From the NCBI RefSeq assembly GCF_015547515.1, contig NZ_JADMVE010000001.1, positions 310,406 to 374,405 on the forward strand: DNA of 64,000 nucleotides, given 5' to 3'. Positions 1 to 8,173 of the stretch are shown here, one piece after another. The notes under the pieces are model-generated. The model was not told the origin of the DNA and ran no database searches. It saw only the letters and a list, made by a program, of their open reading frames with translations. Source of the stretch: Eubacterium sp. 1001713B170207_170306_E7. Its GTDB lineage: Bacteria; Bacillota; Clostridia; Eubacteriales; Eubacteriaceae. How positions within the stretch are numbered: position 1 is the stretch's first letter; every line of letters begins with the position of its first letter. A program made the translations under genes and the position numbers.

Positions 1-506
1 GAAGCAAAAAGGTGTACTGGGAATACGGCGACCCGAATACCACCTGTATCCCGGGAACCAGCAATGACGGCTGGAACAGCATGCTGGTCAACGCCGGCGG
101 TGTCAATATTTTCGGCGATCCTACCATTACCGGAAAGACCATCGACCCGGAAAAGATCCTGCTGGAGGATCCGGACCTCATCATCAAGACCTCGTCCGGC
201 CCGGCCCTCAAAAATACCGGTGTCTACACGCCGCCGACAGCTGAGGATTACAGCACCATCTCCAGCGAAATGCTGAGCCGCGCGGGCTGGTCCGATTTAA
301 AGGCCGTCCAGAATGACGATTTCTATGTGACCACTGGCTTCTGCGCCGGCGGACTGGGCAAGATGATCGGAACCGTTTATACCGCGAAATGGCTGTATCC
401 CGAACAGATGAAGGATGTTGACCCCGACGCGATCTTTGACGAATGGATGGAAATCCAGGGAGTTGATCCGGTAGAGGGACACGTTTTCCAGGTTAAGCAT
501 CAATAG
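1..506 (+). CDS. Iron/siderophore-type ABC transporter substrate-binding protein (3' part)
   Basis: The reading frame is open from the first bases of the window, so the N-terminus, including any lipoprotein signal, lies upstream. The visible ~167 residues match the C-terminal lobe of the COG0614 (FepB/BtuF-type) binding proteins: the segment around GKTIDPEKILLEDPDLII is the usual 'EqllalnPDvII' block, followed by the helix with DEWMEIQGV near the end. It should be extracytoplasmic and deliver a ferric chelate or related metal complex to the permease encoded 2 bp downstream. The substrate cannot be told from this fragment; haem, cobalamin or molybdate-like ligands are alternatives. The stop is TAG at 504-506. 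Confidence 0.85.
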   Translation, partial: SKKVYWEYGDPNTTCIPGTSNDGWNSMLVNAGGVNIFGDPTITGKTIDPEKILLEDPDLIIKTSSGPALKNTGVYTPPTAEDYSTISSEMLSRAGWSDLKAVQNDDFYVTTGFCAGGLGKMIGTVYTAKWLYPEQMKDVDPDAIFDEWMEIQGVDPVEGHVFQVKHQ

Positions 507-508
507 CT

Positions 509-1564
509 ATGGAAAAGCAGCCATCGTTAAAGGCCTATCACAAAAAACGAGCGGCTCTGATGCTGGCAGCGGTGATCCTTCTGGTCATTGCTGCCTTTTC
601 CAGCTGCTTTGTCGGCGTTGCCAATGTGACCGTGGGGCGGGTGCTGGCCACCCTGCTGCCCGGCGGCCATTTTATGGGCGCGGCGGCCCTGAACCAGACC
701 GAGCTCACCGTGCTCATGCAGCTGCGCCTGCCGCGCATCACCATGGCGCTGGTTTCCGGCGTGGGCCTGGGTATCAGCGGGCTGGTCATGCAGGCCATCA
801 CGGGCAATAAGATGGCAAGCCCTTTTACCACCGGGCTTTCAAACGCCGCGGCCTTTGGGGCTTCGCTGGCCATTATTTTTGGCTTTATGCCCTTTGGCAG
901 CAACCAGGTGGGCACAGTCCTGATGGCCTTTGTATTTTCCTTTATCTGCGCCGCCATGGTGTACGGCATCGCCTCGGCCAAGGGCATGGGCAAGACAACG
1001 ATCATCCTGATCGGCATTGCCCTCAACTATTTCTTTTCAGCCCTGAACGCCAGCATGCAGTATGTGTCCAACGAGCAGCAGCTGTCCGCCATTGTCCACT
1101 GGACCTTCGGCAGCCTTTCGGAGATCACCTGGGAGCAGATCATCGTGGTCTCGGTCATTCTGCTCCTGACCTTTCCGTTTATCATCCGGTTTGCATGGCA
1201 TTACAACCTGTTGTCCACCGGCGATGAAAGCGCGGTGGCGCTGGGCGTTAATGTCATGCGGCTGCGGCTGCTTTCGGGCATTGCGGTCACGCTTATTTCC
1301 TCGGCCATTGTCAGCTTTACCGGGGTTATCGGTTTTGTGGGACTGGTGGCGCCGCATATCGCCAGGCTTTTGATCGGCGGCGACTACCGGGCGCTCATAC
1401 CGCTGACGGCGCTTTCGGGCGCCATCCTGCTCATCGCGGCGGACACCGTGGGCCGCGTGGTGGTCTCGCCGGTGATCATTCCGGTGGGCATTGTGGTTTC
1501 CTTTATCGGGGTGCCGGTGTTTATCTATTTAATTGTAAAAGAACAGAAAGAGCGGTTGGTCTGA
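509..1564 (+). CDS. FecCD-family ABC transporter permease
   Basis: A 351-residue polytopic membrane protein of the FecCD/BtuC family, which forms the homodimeric or heterodimeric channel of iron-chelate and cobalamin importers. Visible family marks are the N-terminal hydrophobic helix (LMLAAVILLVIAAFSS), the LRLPRITMALVSGVGLGISGLVMQ region, ALGVNVMRLRLLSG (the coupling region that contacts the ATPase) and the late FTGVIGFVGLVAPHIARLL block. About ten membrane segments are expected. It starts 2 bp after the binding-protein gene and its stop overlaps the ATPase start at 1564, so the three genes form one translationally coupled operon. Confidence 0.93.
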   Translation: MEKQPSLKAYHKKRAALMLAAVILLVIAAFSSCFVGVANVTVGRVLATLLPGGHFMGAAALNQTELTVLMQLRLPRITMALVSGVGLGISGLVMQAITGNKMASPFTTGLSNAAAFGASLAIIFGFMPFGSNQVGTVLMAFVFSFICAAMVYGIASAKGMGKTTIILIGIALNYFFSALNASMQYVSNEQQLSAIVHWTFGSLSEITWEQIIVVSVILLLTFPFIIRFAWHYNLLSTGDESAVALGVNVMRLRLLSGIAVTLISSAIVSFTGVIGFVGLVAPHIARLLIGGDYRALIPLTALSGAILLIAADTVGRVVVSPVIIPVGIVVSFIGVPVFIYLIVKEQKERLV

Positions 1565-2337
1565 TGAAAATGACAATTCGAGATTTAAGCTTTGGCTATC
1601 GAAAGGCCAGGATTTTAAAGGGGGTCAGCATCGACGTGGAGCCGGGAAGGCTGTGCGTGCTGCTGGGGGCCAACGGAGCAGGCAAAAGCACGCTGATCAA
1701 GTGTGTTAACGGGATATTGAAGCCTGAAGAGGGCGAGATCCGCCTGGATACCACCGATCTTCTCAGACTGCCGCAAAAGGAAAAGTCCAAGCTCATCGGC
1801 TATGTGCCCCAGAGCACTGAGGTGGAGGACAGCGGCCTGAATGTCTTTGAGATGGTGCTGTCCGGCCGCGTGCCCCATATGAAGGGAAAAATGAAGGATG
1901 CCGATTATGAGATTGTCCGGTCAGTTCTGGAAAAGATGTCCCTCACCGCTTACAGCACCAAGCTTTTGAACCAGCTGAGCGGCGGTGAGCGCCAGCGGGT
2001 TTTTATCGCCCGCGCGCTGGCCCAGGAGCCGGTGGTCATGCTCTTAGACGAGCCGACCAGCAACCTGGACCTGCGTTACCAGCTGGAAACCATGGAGATC
2101 GTAAAAGGCCTCTGCCAGGATAAGGGCATGACGATTATGGCGGTGATCCACGACGTCAACACAGCGGTCACCTTTGCCGACCAGGTGGTGCTCATGAAGG
2201 ACGGAAACATCCACGCCACCGGCCATCCCGATGACATTCTGAACACGGAGAGCCTGGAGCGCATTTTTGACGTCCGGGTCGCGTTTGCCGCCTATCAGGA
2301 TAAACAGTATGTGATTCCCAAGCGGTGCGCCGGCTGA
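1564..2337 (+). CDS. FecE-type ABC transporter ATP-binding protein
   Basis: A 257-residue cytoplasmic ABC ATPase powering the importer encoded just upstream. It has Walker A (GANGAGKST, residues ~35-43), the Q-loop (GYVPQSTE), the signature LSGGERQRV, Walker B with catalytic Glu (VVMLLDEPTSNLD) and the switch His (VIHDVN). Length and motifs are typical of COG1120 iron-chelate/cobalamin ATPases. Its ATG overlaps the permease stop by one base. A strong hairpin terminator follows, so it is the last gene of the operon. No Fur-type box can be assessed because the operon promoter is outside the window. Confidence 0.94.
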   Translation: MKMTIRDLSFGYRKARILKGVSIDVEPGRLCVLLGANGAGKSTLIKCVNGILKPEEGEIRLDTTDLLRLPQKEKSKLIGYVPQSTEVEDSGLNVFEMVLSGRVPHMKGKMKDADYEIVRSVLEKMSLTAYSTKLLNQLSGGERQRVFIARALAQEPVVMLLDEPTSNLDLRYQLETMEIVKGLCQDKGMTIMAVIHDVNTAVTFADQVVLMKDGNIHATGHPDDILNTESLERIFDVRVAFAAYQDKQYVIPKRCAG

Positions 2338-2359
2338 AAATTAAAGGAATACCGGTCTG

Positions 2360-2407
2360 CCCGCCGCGCTGTCAATAAAAAGCAGCGCGGCGGGTATATT
2401 TTTTAAA
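2360..2407 (+). terminator. Rho-independent terminator after the iron ABC operon
   Basis: A perfect 12-bp GC-rich stem (CCCGCCGCGCTG at 2360-2371 pairs with 2383-2394), an 11-base loop and a T-rich tract. The following ~190 bases to pgi are AT-rich and presumably hold its promoter; I see no clean -35/-10 pair. Confidence 0.85.
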
Positions 2408-2600
2408 GAAAGGCTTTTAAATCAGATGAAATTTATGCTATAATAAGCATGTAAAACGATTACTATCTTGTGCTAAATTAAATAATTGTAAATTCGGTGA
2501 TTTTGCTTGATCTTTTCGCTGCTTATATTACAATTATAAGGTAACTGTACAAATAGTGAAAGCCAATGTTTAAATTAATTATTTATCAGGAGGATAAAAT

Positions 2601-3941
2601 ATGAGTATTCGATTTGATTATTCCTATGCGGGACTGTCTCAGGAAGAGTTGGACAACAAGGCGGCACAGATCAGCCTGGCGGACAAAATGCTAAAGGAAA
2701 AAACAGGCCCCGGCAGTGATTTCTTAGGCTGGTATGATTACCCGGTGGCTTATGATAAGGAAGAATATGCCCGTATCAAAAAAGCGGCGGAAAAAATCAA
2801 GGGCTCCTGCGACGCCTTTATCGTGATCGGCATCGGCGGCTCTTATCTCGGCTCCAAGGCGGTGATCACCGCGCTTACCAGTACCTTCTTCAACGAAGAA
2901 ACAGACCGAAAAGCGCCTAAAATTTACTTTGCCGGCGAAAACATCAGCGGCAAATATATGAAAGACCTCATTGAGCTGGTCAAGGATCAGGACATCTGCG
3001 TCAATGTGATCTCCAAATCCGGCACCACCACCGAGCCGGCCATCGCTTTCCGTTTCTTCAAGGAAATGCTGGAAAAGAAATACGGAAAGGACGGCGCAAA
3101 GGACCGTATTTTCGCCACCACCGACAAGGAGCGGGGCGCTCTGAAGTTCCTGGCTGACCAGGAGGGCTACGAAACCTTTGTGATCCCGGACGATGTGGGT
3201 GGCCGTTACTCGGTTTACAGCGCTGTGGGCCTGCTGCCCATCGCCGTTGCGGGGATCGACATCGACGCATTCATGGACGGGGCCAAATCCGGCTATGAGG
3301 ACTATGGCGTGGACGCCATTGCCGATAACGCCTGCTACCAGTACACCCTTTACAGAAGCTGCCTGTACAACCGCGGCAAGGCCATCGAGATTCTGGTGGA
3401 CTACGAGCCCTCCCTGCGCTATTTCTCCGAGTGGTGGAAGCAGCTTTACGGCGAGAGCGACGGCAAGGACGGCAAGGGCCTGTTCCCGGCATCGGTTCAT
3501 TTCTCAACCGACCTGCACTCCGTGGGACAGATTATCCAGGACGGCCATAAGAATATTTTTGAAACCATTCTGGCAGTGGATGAGCTGGACGGCGATATGA
3601 CGGTTAAGCATGAGGAGACGGACCTGGACGGCCTCAACTACCTGGAAAACCGCACCATGCAGGATGTCAATGAAAAGGCTTTTCTGGGTACCCTGCTGGC
3701 CCATGTCGACGGCGATGTGCCAAACGGCATCATCTACCTGTCCAAACTGGATGCCTTCCACGTCGGCAAACTGGTTTATTTCTTTGAAAAGGCCTGCGGC
3801 CTCGGTGGCTACCTCCTGGGCGTTAATCCCTTTAACCAGCCAGGGGTCGAAGCCTACAAGAAAAACATGTTTGCCCTGCTGCACAAGCCAGGCTATGAAG
3901 AACTGACCGAAGAACTGGAAAAGAGACTTCCCAATAAATAA
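2601..3941 (+). CDS. pgi: Glucose-6-phosphate isomerase
   Basis: A 446-residue cytoplasmic phosphoglucose isomerase interconverting glucose-6-phosphate and fructose-6-phosphate. It shows the SIS-fold signatures of the family: [14 protein letters not shown], the phosphate-binding [17 protein letters not shown] block, [19 protein letters not shown], and the C-terminal helix [21 protein letters not shown] carrying the catalytic Lys. The length fits the short Gram-positive type (about 450 residues). The start follows AGGAGGATAAAAT with good spacing. It is transcribed alone, between a terminator upstream and one just downstream. Confidence 0.97.
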   Translation: MSIRFDYSYAGLSQEELDNKAAQISLADKMLKEKTGPGSDFLGWYDYPVAYDKEEYARIKKAAEKIKGSCDAFIVIGIGGSYLGSKAVITALTSTFFNEETDRKAPKIYFAGENISGKYMKDLIELVKDQDICVNVISKSGTTTEPAIAFRFFKEMLEKKYGKDGAKDRIFATTDKERGALKFLADQEGYETFVIPDDVGGRYSVYSAVGLLPIAVAGIDIDAFMDGAKSGYEDYGVDAIADNACYQYTLYRSCLYNRGKAIEILVDYEPSLRYFSEWWKQLYGESDGKDGKGLFPASVHFSTDLHSVGQIIQDGHKNIFETILAVDELDGDMTVKHEETDLDGLNYLENRTMQDVNEKAFLGTLLAHVDGDVPNGIIYLSKLDAFHVGKLVYFFEKACGLGGYLLGVNPFNQPGVEAYKKNMFALLHKPGYEELTEELEKRLPNK

Positions 3942-3954
3942 AATATCATGCCAG

Positions 3955-3986
3955 GACCGGCGCTGCTTCGCGCTGGTCTTTTTTTG
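3955..3986 (+). terminator. Terminator after pgi
   Basis: A 9-bp stem (3955-3963 with 3970-3978, one G-T pair) directly followed by a run of T. Confidence 0.8.
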
Positions 3987-4078
3987 ACGAAAGGGGTGTC
4001 CATTACCCGCAAAAATGACCATTGGCAGAACGGGTGGATTATGGTAAGATAAACAAATTGGAAGCAAAAGGAGGAATT

Positions 4079-5431
4079 ATGGAAAAAAACGAAAAGCATA
4101 CGTCTGACAGCAGGCATATCCATCAGAACGGCGGCTTTACCAACAGCCTGGGGTTTGTGCTGGCCTGTGTCGGCTCCGCGGTGGGGCTCGGCAATATCTG
4201 GATGTTTCCCTACCGTGTGGGACAGTACGGGGGCGGCGCGTTTTTAGTGCCCTATATTTTATTTATTGTTATTTTCGGTCTGGTGGGCCTCTCTGCGGAG
4301 TTCGCCATTGGCCGGCGCGCCAAAACCGGAACCCTGGGCGCCTACGAGTACTGCTTTAATAAAATCGGAAAAGGAAAGCTCGGTTATATTCTGGGCTGGA
4401 TTCCGCTGCTGGGGTCTCTGGGCATTGCCATCGGCTACGCCATTATCGTGGGCTGGATCATCCGCTCGCTGGCCGGGTCGGTCACCGGCGCGATCCTCAA
4501 CACGGACGCGGCGGCTTATTTTGGCCAGGCCACAGGCAATTTCGGCAGTGTGCCCTGGCATGTGCTGGTCATTGTCATTGCGGCGGGTATCCTCATGTTT
4601 GGGGCTACCAAGGGGATCGAGAAGATCAACAAGGTTTTGATGCCGTCCTTCTTCATTCTCTTTGCCATTCTGGCCATCCGTGTGGCTTTTCTGCCCGGTG
4701 CGGTCGAGGGCTACAAGTTTTTGTTCATGCCGGAGTGGAGCGACCTGCTGAAGGTGGACACCTGGGTTATGGCCATGGGTCAGGCGTTTTTCTCGCTGTC
4801 CATTACCGGCTCAGGCATGATTGTCTACGGCACCTACCTGAACAAATCTGAGGATATCCCAAAGGCCTCCATGCGGACGGCCATGTTTGATACGCTGGCG
4901 GCCATGCTGGCAGCACTGGCCATTATGCCGGCGGTGTTCGCTTTTGGTATCGAGCCCAACGCGGGCCCGCCGCTCATTTTTATCACGCTGCCCAGCATCT
5001 TTAAGCAGATGCCCTTTGGCCAGCTGTTCGCGGCACTGTTCTTCCTGTCGGTGGCCTTTGCGGGCATCACCAGCCTTATCAATATGTTTGAGGCTGTGAG
5101 TGAATCGCTCCAGAACCGCTTTGAGCTGCCGCGCAAGGCCGCGGTGGCCCTGTGTGCCGGCGTGGCGCTGCTCGTCGGGATTTTCCTCGAGGCGGAGCCG
5201 AACGTGGGCTCCTGGATGGACTTTATCACCATTATTGTCGTGCCCTTCGGCGCTGTGCTGGGCGCGGTATCCATCTATTATATCCTGGGCTACAAGGACA
5301 TCAAGCAGGAGCTGGAGCTGGGCAGAGAAAAGCCCCTGGGTGCTTATTTCGGCCCGCTTGCAAAATATGTCTATGTGCCGCTGGCGGTGGTGGTATTCAT
5401 CCTCGGCCTCGTCTATGGCGGTATTGGCTGA
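4079..5431 (+). CDS. Sodium-dependent transporter, NSS/SNF family
   Basis: A 450-residue inner-membrane symporter of the neurotransmitter:sodium symporter family (LeuT/MhsT type), which couples sodium entry to uptake of an amino acid or related amine. TM1 carries the sodium and substrate site (SLGFVLACVGSAVGLGNIWMFPYRVGQYGGGAFL). The TM6 region (GQAFFSLSITGSGMIVYGTYL) and TM8 region (AGITSLINMFEAVSES) are also typical. I chose the ATG at 4079 because AAAGGAGGAATT stands directly before it; an in-frame TTG at 4022 would add 19 unconserved residues. The substrate is not predictable. The length suggests the bacterial form with 11-12 membrane segments. Confidence 0.92.
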   Translation: MEKNEKHTSDSRHIHQNGGFTNSLGFVLACVGSAVGLGNIWMFPYRVGQYGGGAFLVPYILFIVIFGLVGLSAEFAIGRRAKTGTLGAYEYCFNKIGKGKLGYILGWIPLLGSLGIAIGYAIIVGWIIRSLAGSVTGAILNTDAAAYFGQATGNFGSVPWHVLVIVIAAGILMFGATKGIEKINKVLMPSFFILFAILAIRVAFLPGAVEGYKFLFMPEWSDLLKVDTWVMAMGQAFFSLSITGSGMIVYGTYLNKSEDIPKASMRTAMFDTLAAMLAALAIMPAVFAFGIEPNAGPPLIFITLPSIFKQMPFGQLFAALFFLSVAFAGITSLINMFEAVSESLQNRFELPRKAAVALCAGVALLVGIFLEAEPNVGSWMDFITIIVVPFGAVLGAVSIYYILGYKDIKQELELGREKPLGAYFGPLAKYVYVPLAVVVFILGLVYGGIG

Positions 5432-5441
5432 TTCTTTTATA

Positions 5442-5477
5442 AGCTGGAGAATGGCAGTTTCTCCGGCTTTTATTTTT
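5442..5477 (+). terminator. Terminator after the NSS transporter
   Basis: A 10-bp stem (AGCTGGAGAA at 5442-5451 with 5459-5468, one G-T pair) followed by TTTATTTTT. Confidence 0.8.
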
Positions 5478-5582
5478 GAGGACTTATACATAAAAATGAA
5501 AGAATATGCAAAATCGCTTTACTTTACTCAAGTTTTCTAATAAAATAAGTACATTAATATTTTTTTAAGGAAGCGAGGAGTT

Positions 5583-7058
5583 ATGAGTACGATATTAAAT
5601 CCTGAATTTATTATTTTTGTGATCTATCTCATCATGCTGGTTGGCATAGGACTCTATTTTTACAAAAAGACCTCGAGTATTGAGGGGTTTCTTTTGGGAG
5701 ACCGGGGTCTGGGCAGCTGGGTTACCGCCTTTTCGGCCCAGGCCAGCGACATGAGCGGCTGGCTGCTGATGGGCCTGCCGGGCGCCATTTACCTGGGCGG
5801 CATGCCAGAGGTATGGATCGGTATTGGCCTGTGTGTGGGCACGATTTTAAACTGGAAGTTTGTGGCCGCGCGTCTGCGGACCTACACGGAAAAAACCGAT
5901 TCCCTGACCCTGTCCACTTTTTTTGAGCGGCGGTTCAAGGACCCGACTGGCGCGATTCGTGTGATTTCCGCACTGATCATTTTAATTTTCTTTACCATTT
6001 ATTCATCCTCTGGTATGGTGGCCTCCGGCAAGCTGTTCCAGATGATGTTCGGCATTGACTACACCACTGCGGTGCTCATCGGTGCGCTGGTCATTGTGGC
6101 CTACACCTTCCTTGGCGGGTTTCTGGCAGTATGCTGGACCGACCTGATCCAGGGGGTCTTAATGATCATTGCCATCGTGGTGGTGCCGATTCTGGCCATG
6201 AGCCACCTGGGCGGCATGCAGCCCACGCTGGACGCCATGGCGACCCAGGGGCTGAGCATGAACCTGCTGGGTGGGGGCATCTCGGTCATGGCCATTATCT
6301 CCGCTGCCTCCTGGGGCCTCGGCTATTTTGGACAGCCCCACATTTTGGTCCGCTTTATGGGCATCAAAAGCATCCGGGATCTGCCAAAATCCATGACCAT
6401 TGCCATCATCTGGGTGATCATCGCCCTGACCGGCGCCATTTTTGTGGCGTTGCTGTCCATTCCGCTGTTTCCGGGCCTCACAGACGGTGCCCAGGAAACC
6501 GTGTTTATGCTTATGATCCGCAAATTCTTCCCGCCGTGGATCGGGGGGATTTTCCTGGCAGCCATCATGGCAGCCATCATGTCCACCATTGATTCACAGC
6601 TGCTGGTTTCCTCCTCCGCGCTCACCGAGGATCTGGCCCGTATCTTCCTTAAAAAGGAGCTGACGGAAAAGCAGAGCGTGAATCTGGGACGTTTATCGGT
6701 CATCATCATCGCGATCATTGCCCTGTTTATGGCGCTGGTGCCAAACTCCACGGTTATGGGACTGGTCTCCTACGCGTGGGGCGGCTTTGGCGCGGCCTTT
6801 GGCCCGCTGGTGCTCTTTGGTCTGTACTCTAAGAAAACAAGCTGGAAGGCAGCCCTGGCCGGTATGGTGGTCGGGACGCTGACCGTGATTATCTGGAAGC
6901 AGACCGGGCTGAGCAACACCCTGTACGAGATCGTGCCGGGCTTCTGCCTGAATGTGATCACCATTCTGATCGTCAACGCTTTCTCCAAGGCGGACAAAAC
7001 CGCAGAGGCAGAATTTGACGAGGTGCTCGAGGAAATGAAAGCCATCAGGGCTGAATAA
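5583..7058 (+). CDS. putP: Sodium/proline symporter (SSS family)
   Basis: A 491-residue sodium:solute symporter closest to PutP, which imports proline with sodium. The N-terminus (GFLLGDRGLGSWVTAFSAQASDMSGWLLMGLPGAIYLGG) is the PutP sodium/proline-site signature, and the GYFGQPHILVRFMGI block in the middle is also conserved in proline symporters. About 13 membrane segments with a short charged tail (KADKTAEAEFDEVLEEMK). The start follows AAGGAAGCGAGGAG. It lies alone between terminators; having two sodium-coupled transporters side by side fits a cell that keeps a sodium gradient, as many acetogens do. Confidence 0.92.
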   Translation: MSTILNPEFIIFVIYLIMLVGIGLYFYKKTSSIEGFLLGDRGLGSWVTAFSAQASDMSGWLLMGLPGAIYLGGMPEVWIGIGLCVGTILNWKFVAARLRTYTEKTDSLTLSTFFERRFKDPTGAIRVISALIILIFFTIYSSSGMVASGKLFQMMFGIDYTTAVLIGALVIVAYTFLGGFLAVCWTDLIQGVLMIIAIVVVPILAMSHLGGMQPTLDAMATQGLSMNLLGGGISVMAIISAASWGLGYFGQPHILVRFMGIKSIRDLPKSMTIAIIWVIIALTGAIFVALLSIPLFPGLTDGAQETVFMLMIRKFFPPWIGGIFLAAIMAAIMSTIDSQLLVSSSALTEDLARIFLKKELTEKQSVNLGRLSVIIIAIIALFMALVPNSTVMGLVSYAWGGFGAAFGPLVLFGLYSKKTSWKAALAGMVVGTLTVIIWKQTGLSNTLYEIVPGFCLNVITILIVNAFSKADKTAEAEFDEVLEEMKAIRAE

Positions 7059-7066
7059 AATAACGA

Positions 7067-7097
7067 AAAAAACGGCTGGCAGACAGCCGTTTTTTTA
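7067..7097 (+). terminator. Terminator after putP
   Basis: The stem AAACGGCTG / CAGCCGTTT with loop GCAGA, flanked by A and T runs. It sits just before the MarR promoter. Confidence 0.85.
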
Positions 7098-7114
7098 ATG
7101 TCCTTAAAATATTT

Positions 7115-7186
7115 AAGGTACCTGTACAAAAAACTTGACATATAAAACAGGTACCTGTATAATAAAAAACATAAGGTACCTGTTAT
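7115..7186 (+). promoter_or_regulatory. MarR promoter with three operator-like palindromes
   Basis: A near-ideal sigma-70-type promoter: TTGACA at 7135-7140, a 17-bp spacer and TATAAT at 7158-7163. Three copies of a GGTACC-centred element (AAGGTACCTGT) lie at 7115-7125, 7147-7158 and 7173-7183. The middle one is a perfect 12-bp palindrome (ACAGGTACCTGT) filling the spacer and touching the -10. The others flank the promoter, with centres 33 and 25 bp away. This layout implies tight autorepression by the MarR protein encoded at 7207; the link is inferred from position. Confidence 0.85.
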
Positions 7187-7206
7187 AAAATAAAGGAGGC
7201 AAAAAA

Positions 7207-7830
7207 ATGGACGAAAAAGATATGGAATTATATGAAAAGCTGTCAAGGCTTCAGTGGCTCATGCAGCGCAGCCGCCTGAAAAATCATGTTAAAAACGGTT
7301 CGGTGGGAGACCCGACACGGGGGCAGGGCAGAGTGCTGGCCATGCTTAAGATACAGCCCGAAATCAGCAGCAAGGATCTGGCCTATCTGCTGGGCATACG
7401 GCAGCAGTCCCTCAATGAGCTTTTGAACAAGCTGGAAAAGAAGGGCTATGTAACCCGCGTGCCCTCCGAGACAGATAGGCGGGTCATGCTTGTCCGTCTG
7501 ACCGAGCAGGGAAAGCAGGCTCAGGAGCAGGACAGCGAAACGGAAGACGTGGGAATTTTTGACTGCCTGTCGTCCGGGGAGCGGGAACAGTTTAACGAAT
7601 ACCTGGACCGGATGCTCGCAGCCTTTGAGAAAAAATACGGAGACGGCATGGACGATGGCGCCAGAGAATGGATGCGCGGTGCCTGTGAGCGTATGGGCAG
7701 GGACCAGTTTGAGCGGCTTATGAATATGCGGATGGGCGCCCATTCCTTCGGGAACCATTTTGGGCAGGGTGGACCAGGCTTCGGGCCCTTCGGCGGCTTT
7801 GGCCGGCCGAATGACCCGGAGGACGAGTAA
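7207..7830 (+). CDS. MarR-family transcriptional regulator
   Basis: A 207-residue winged-helix regulator. Residues ~35-110 hold the MarR fold: QGRVLAMLKIQPEISSKDLAYLLGIRQQSLNELLNKLEKKGYVTR is the helix-turn-helix with recognition helix, and the wing is PSETDRRVMLVRLTEQG. Beyond the usual ~145 residues it has an extra C-terminal part ending in a Gly/Phe-rich tail (QGGPGFGPFGGFGRPND), which is unusual. The start follows AAAGGAGGC. It is preceded by a promoter carrying three matching palindromes and is probably autoregulated. No obvious efflux pump is adjacent; only a tiny membrane peptide follows. Confidence 0.88.
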   Translation: MDEKDMELYEKLSRLQWLMQRSRLKNHVKNGSVGDPTRGQGRVLAMLKIQPEISSKDLAYLLGIRQQSLNELLNKLEKKGYVTRVPSETDRRVMLVRLTEQGKQAQEQDSETEDVGIFDCLSSGEREQFNEYLDRMLAAFEKKYGDGMDDGAREWMRGACERMGRDQFERLMNMRMGAHSFGNHFGQGGPGFGPFGGFGRPNDPEDE

Positions 7831-7883
7831 TCCGGCAGCCTGCCAGTGCTGCCATGTTTTAAAGCCGAAAAGGAGGGATGAGT

Positions 7884-7973
7884 ATGTTTTCAGCAATAGC
7901 CCTGTGTTTTTACGGCATTTACCTGATCCACGAAGCGTATAAAGCGGACAAGGAACAGGTGCAGCAATCGTGA
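7884..7973 (+). CDS. 29-residue single-pass membrane peptide
   Basis: A short frame with an excellent ribosome site (AGGAGGG, 6 bases before the ATG at 7884; an in-frame ATG at 7878 is too close). It encodes MFSAIALCFYGIYLIHEAYK and a charged end (ADKEQVQQS): one hydrophobic helix and a polar tail. It lies 53 bp after the MarR gene, before a terminator, so it would be co-transcribed with it. The function is unknown. Its good ribosome site and membrane-helix pattern argue it is real, but with 29 codons chance cannot be excluded. Confidence 0.5.
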   Translation: MFSAIALCFYGIYLIHEAYKADKEQVQQS

Positions 7974-7987
7974 CATAGTAAGGATGA

Positions 7988-8016
7988 CGATATACCGGGA
8001 GGTATATCGCCTTTTT
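7988..8016 (+). terminator. Terminator after the MarR unit
   Basis: A perfect 9-bp stem CGATATACC / GGTATATCG with a GGGA tetraloop, then CCTTTTTG. Confidence 0.75.
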
Positions 8017-8070
8017 GCGTTTAGATGTGTTTGAATTTGCTTAAAAATGATCAATTGAGTTCTTTTTTGA

Positions 8071-8150
8071 TTGACAAAGTCTTGAAAACACGCTATGATA
8101 AACAATATAAAACGAAAATAAACCTATTTAAACAAAAAATCTGTTTAAAT
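8071..8150 (+). promoter_or_regulatory. Promoter and inverted-repeat operator of the acid-sugar operon
   Basis: TTGACA at 8071-8076, a 17-bp spacer and TATGAT at 8094-8099 form a strong promoter. Downstream, in the 5' leader, a perfect 9-bp inverted repeat (ATTTAAACA at 8126-8134, TGTTTAAAT at 8142-8150) with a related half-site TTTGTTTGAAT follows. Its position just after the start site and before the DeoR gene suggests it is the DeoR operator. Confidence 0.75.
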
Positions 8151-8173
8151 TTGTTTGAATAATGAGGCAGGAC

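Noticed and set aside
2724-3500. Long open frame (258 codons) on the minus strand inside pgi
   Set aside because: It mirrors the pgi reading frame, has no ribosome site and codes for a low-complexity sequence without any domain. It follows from GC-rich third positions of pgi.
4022-4078. TTG-initiated N-terminal extension of the NSS transporter
   Set aside because: A perfect AGGAGG site stands before ATG 4079, and the extra 19 residues are translated leader and ribosome-site sequence.
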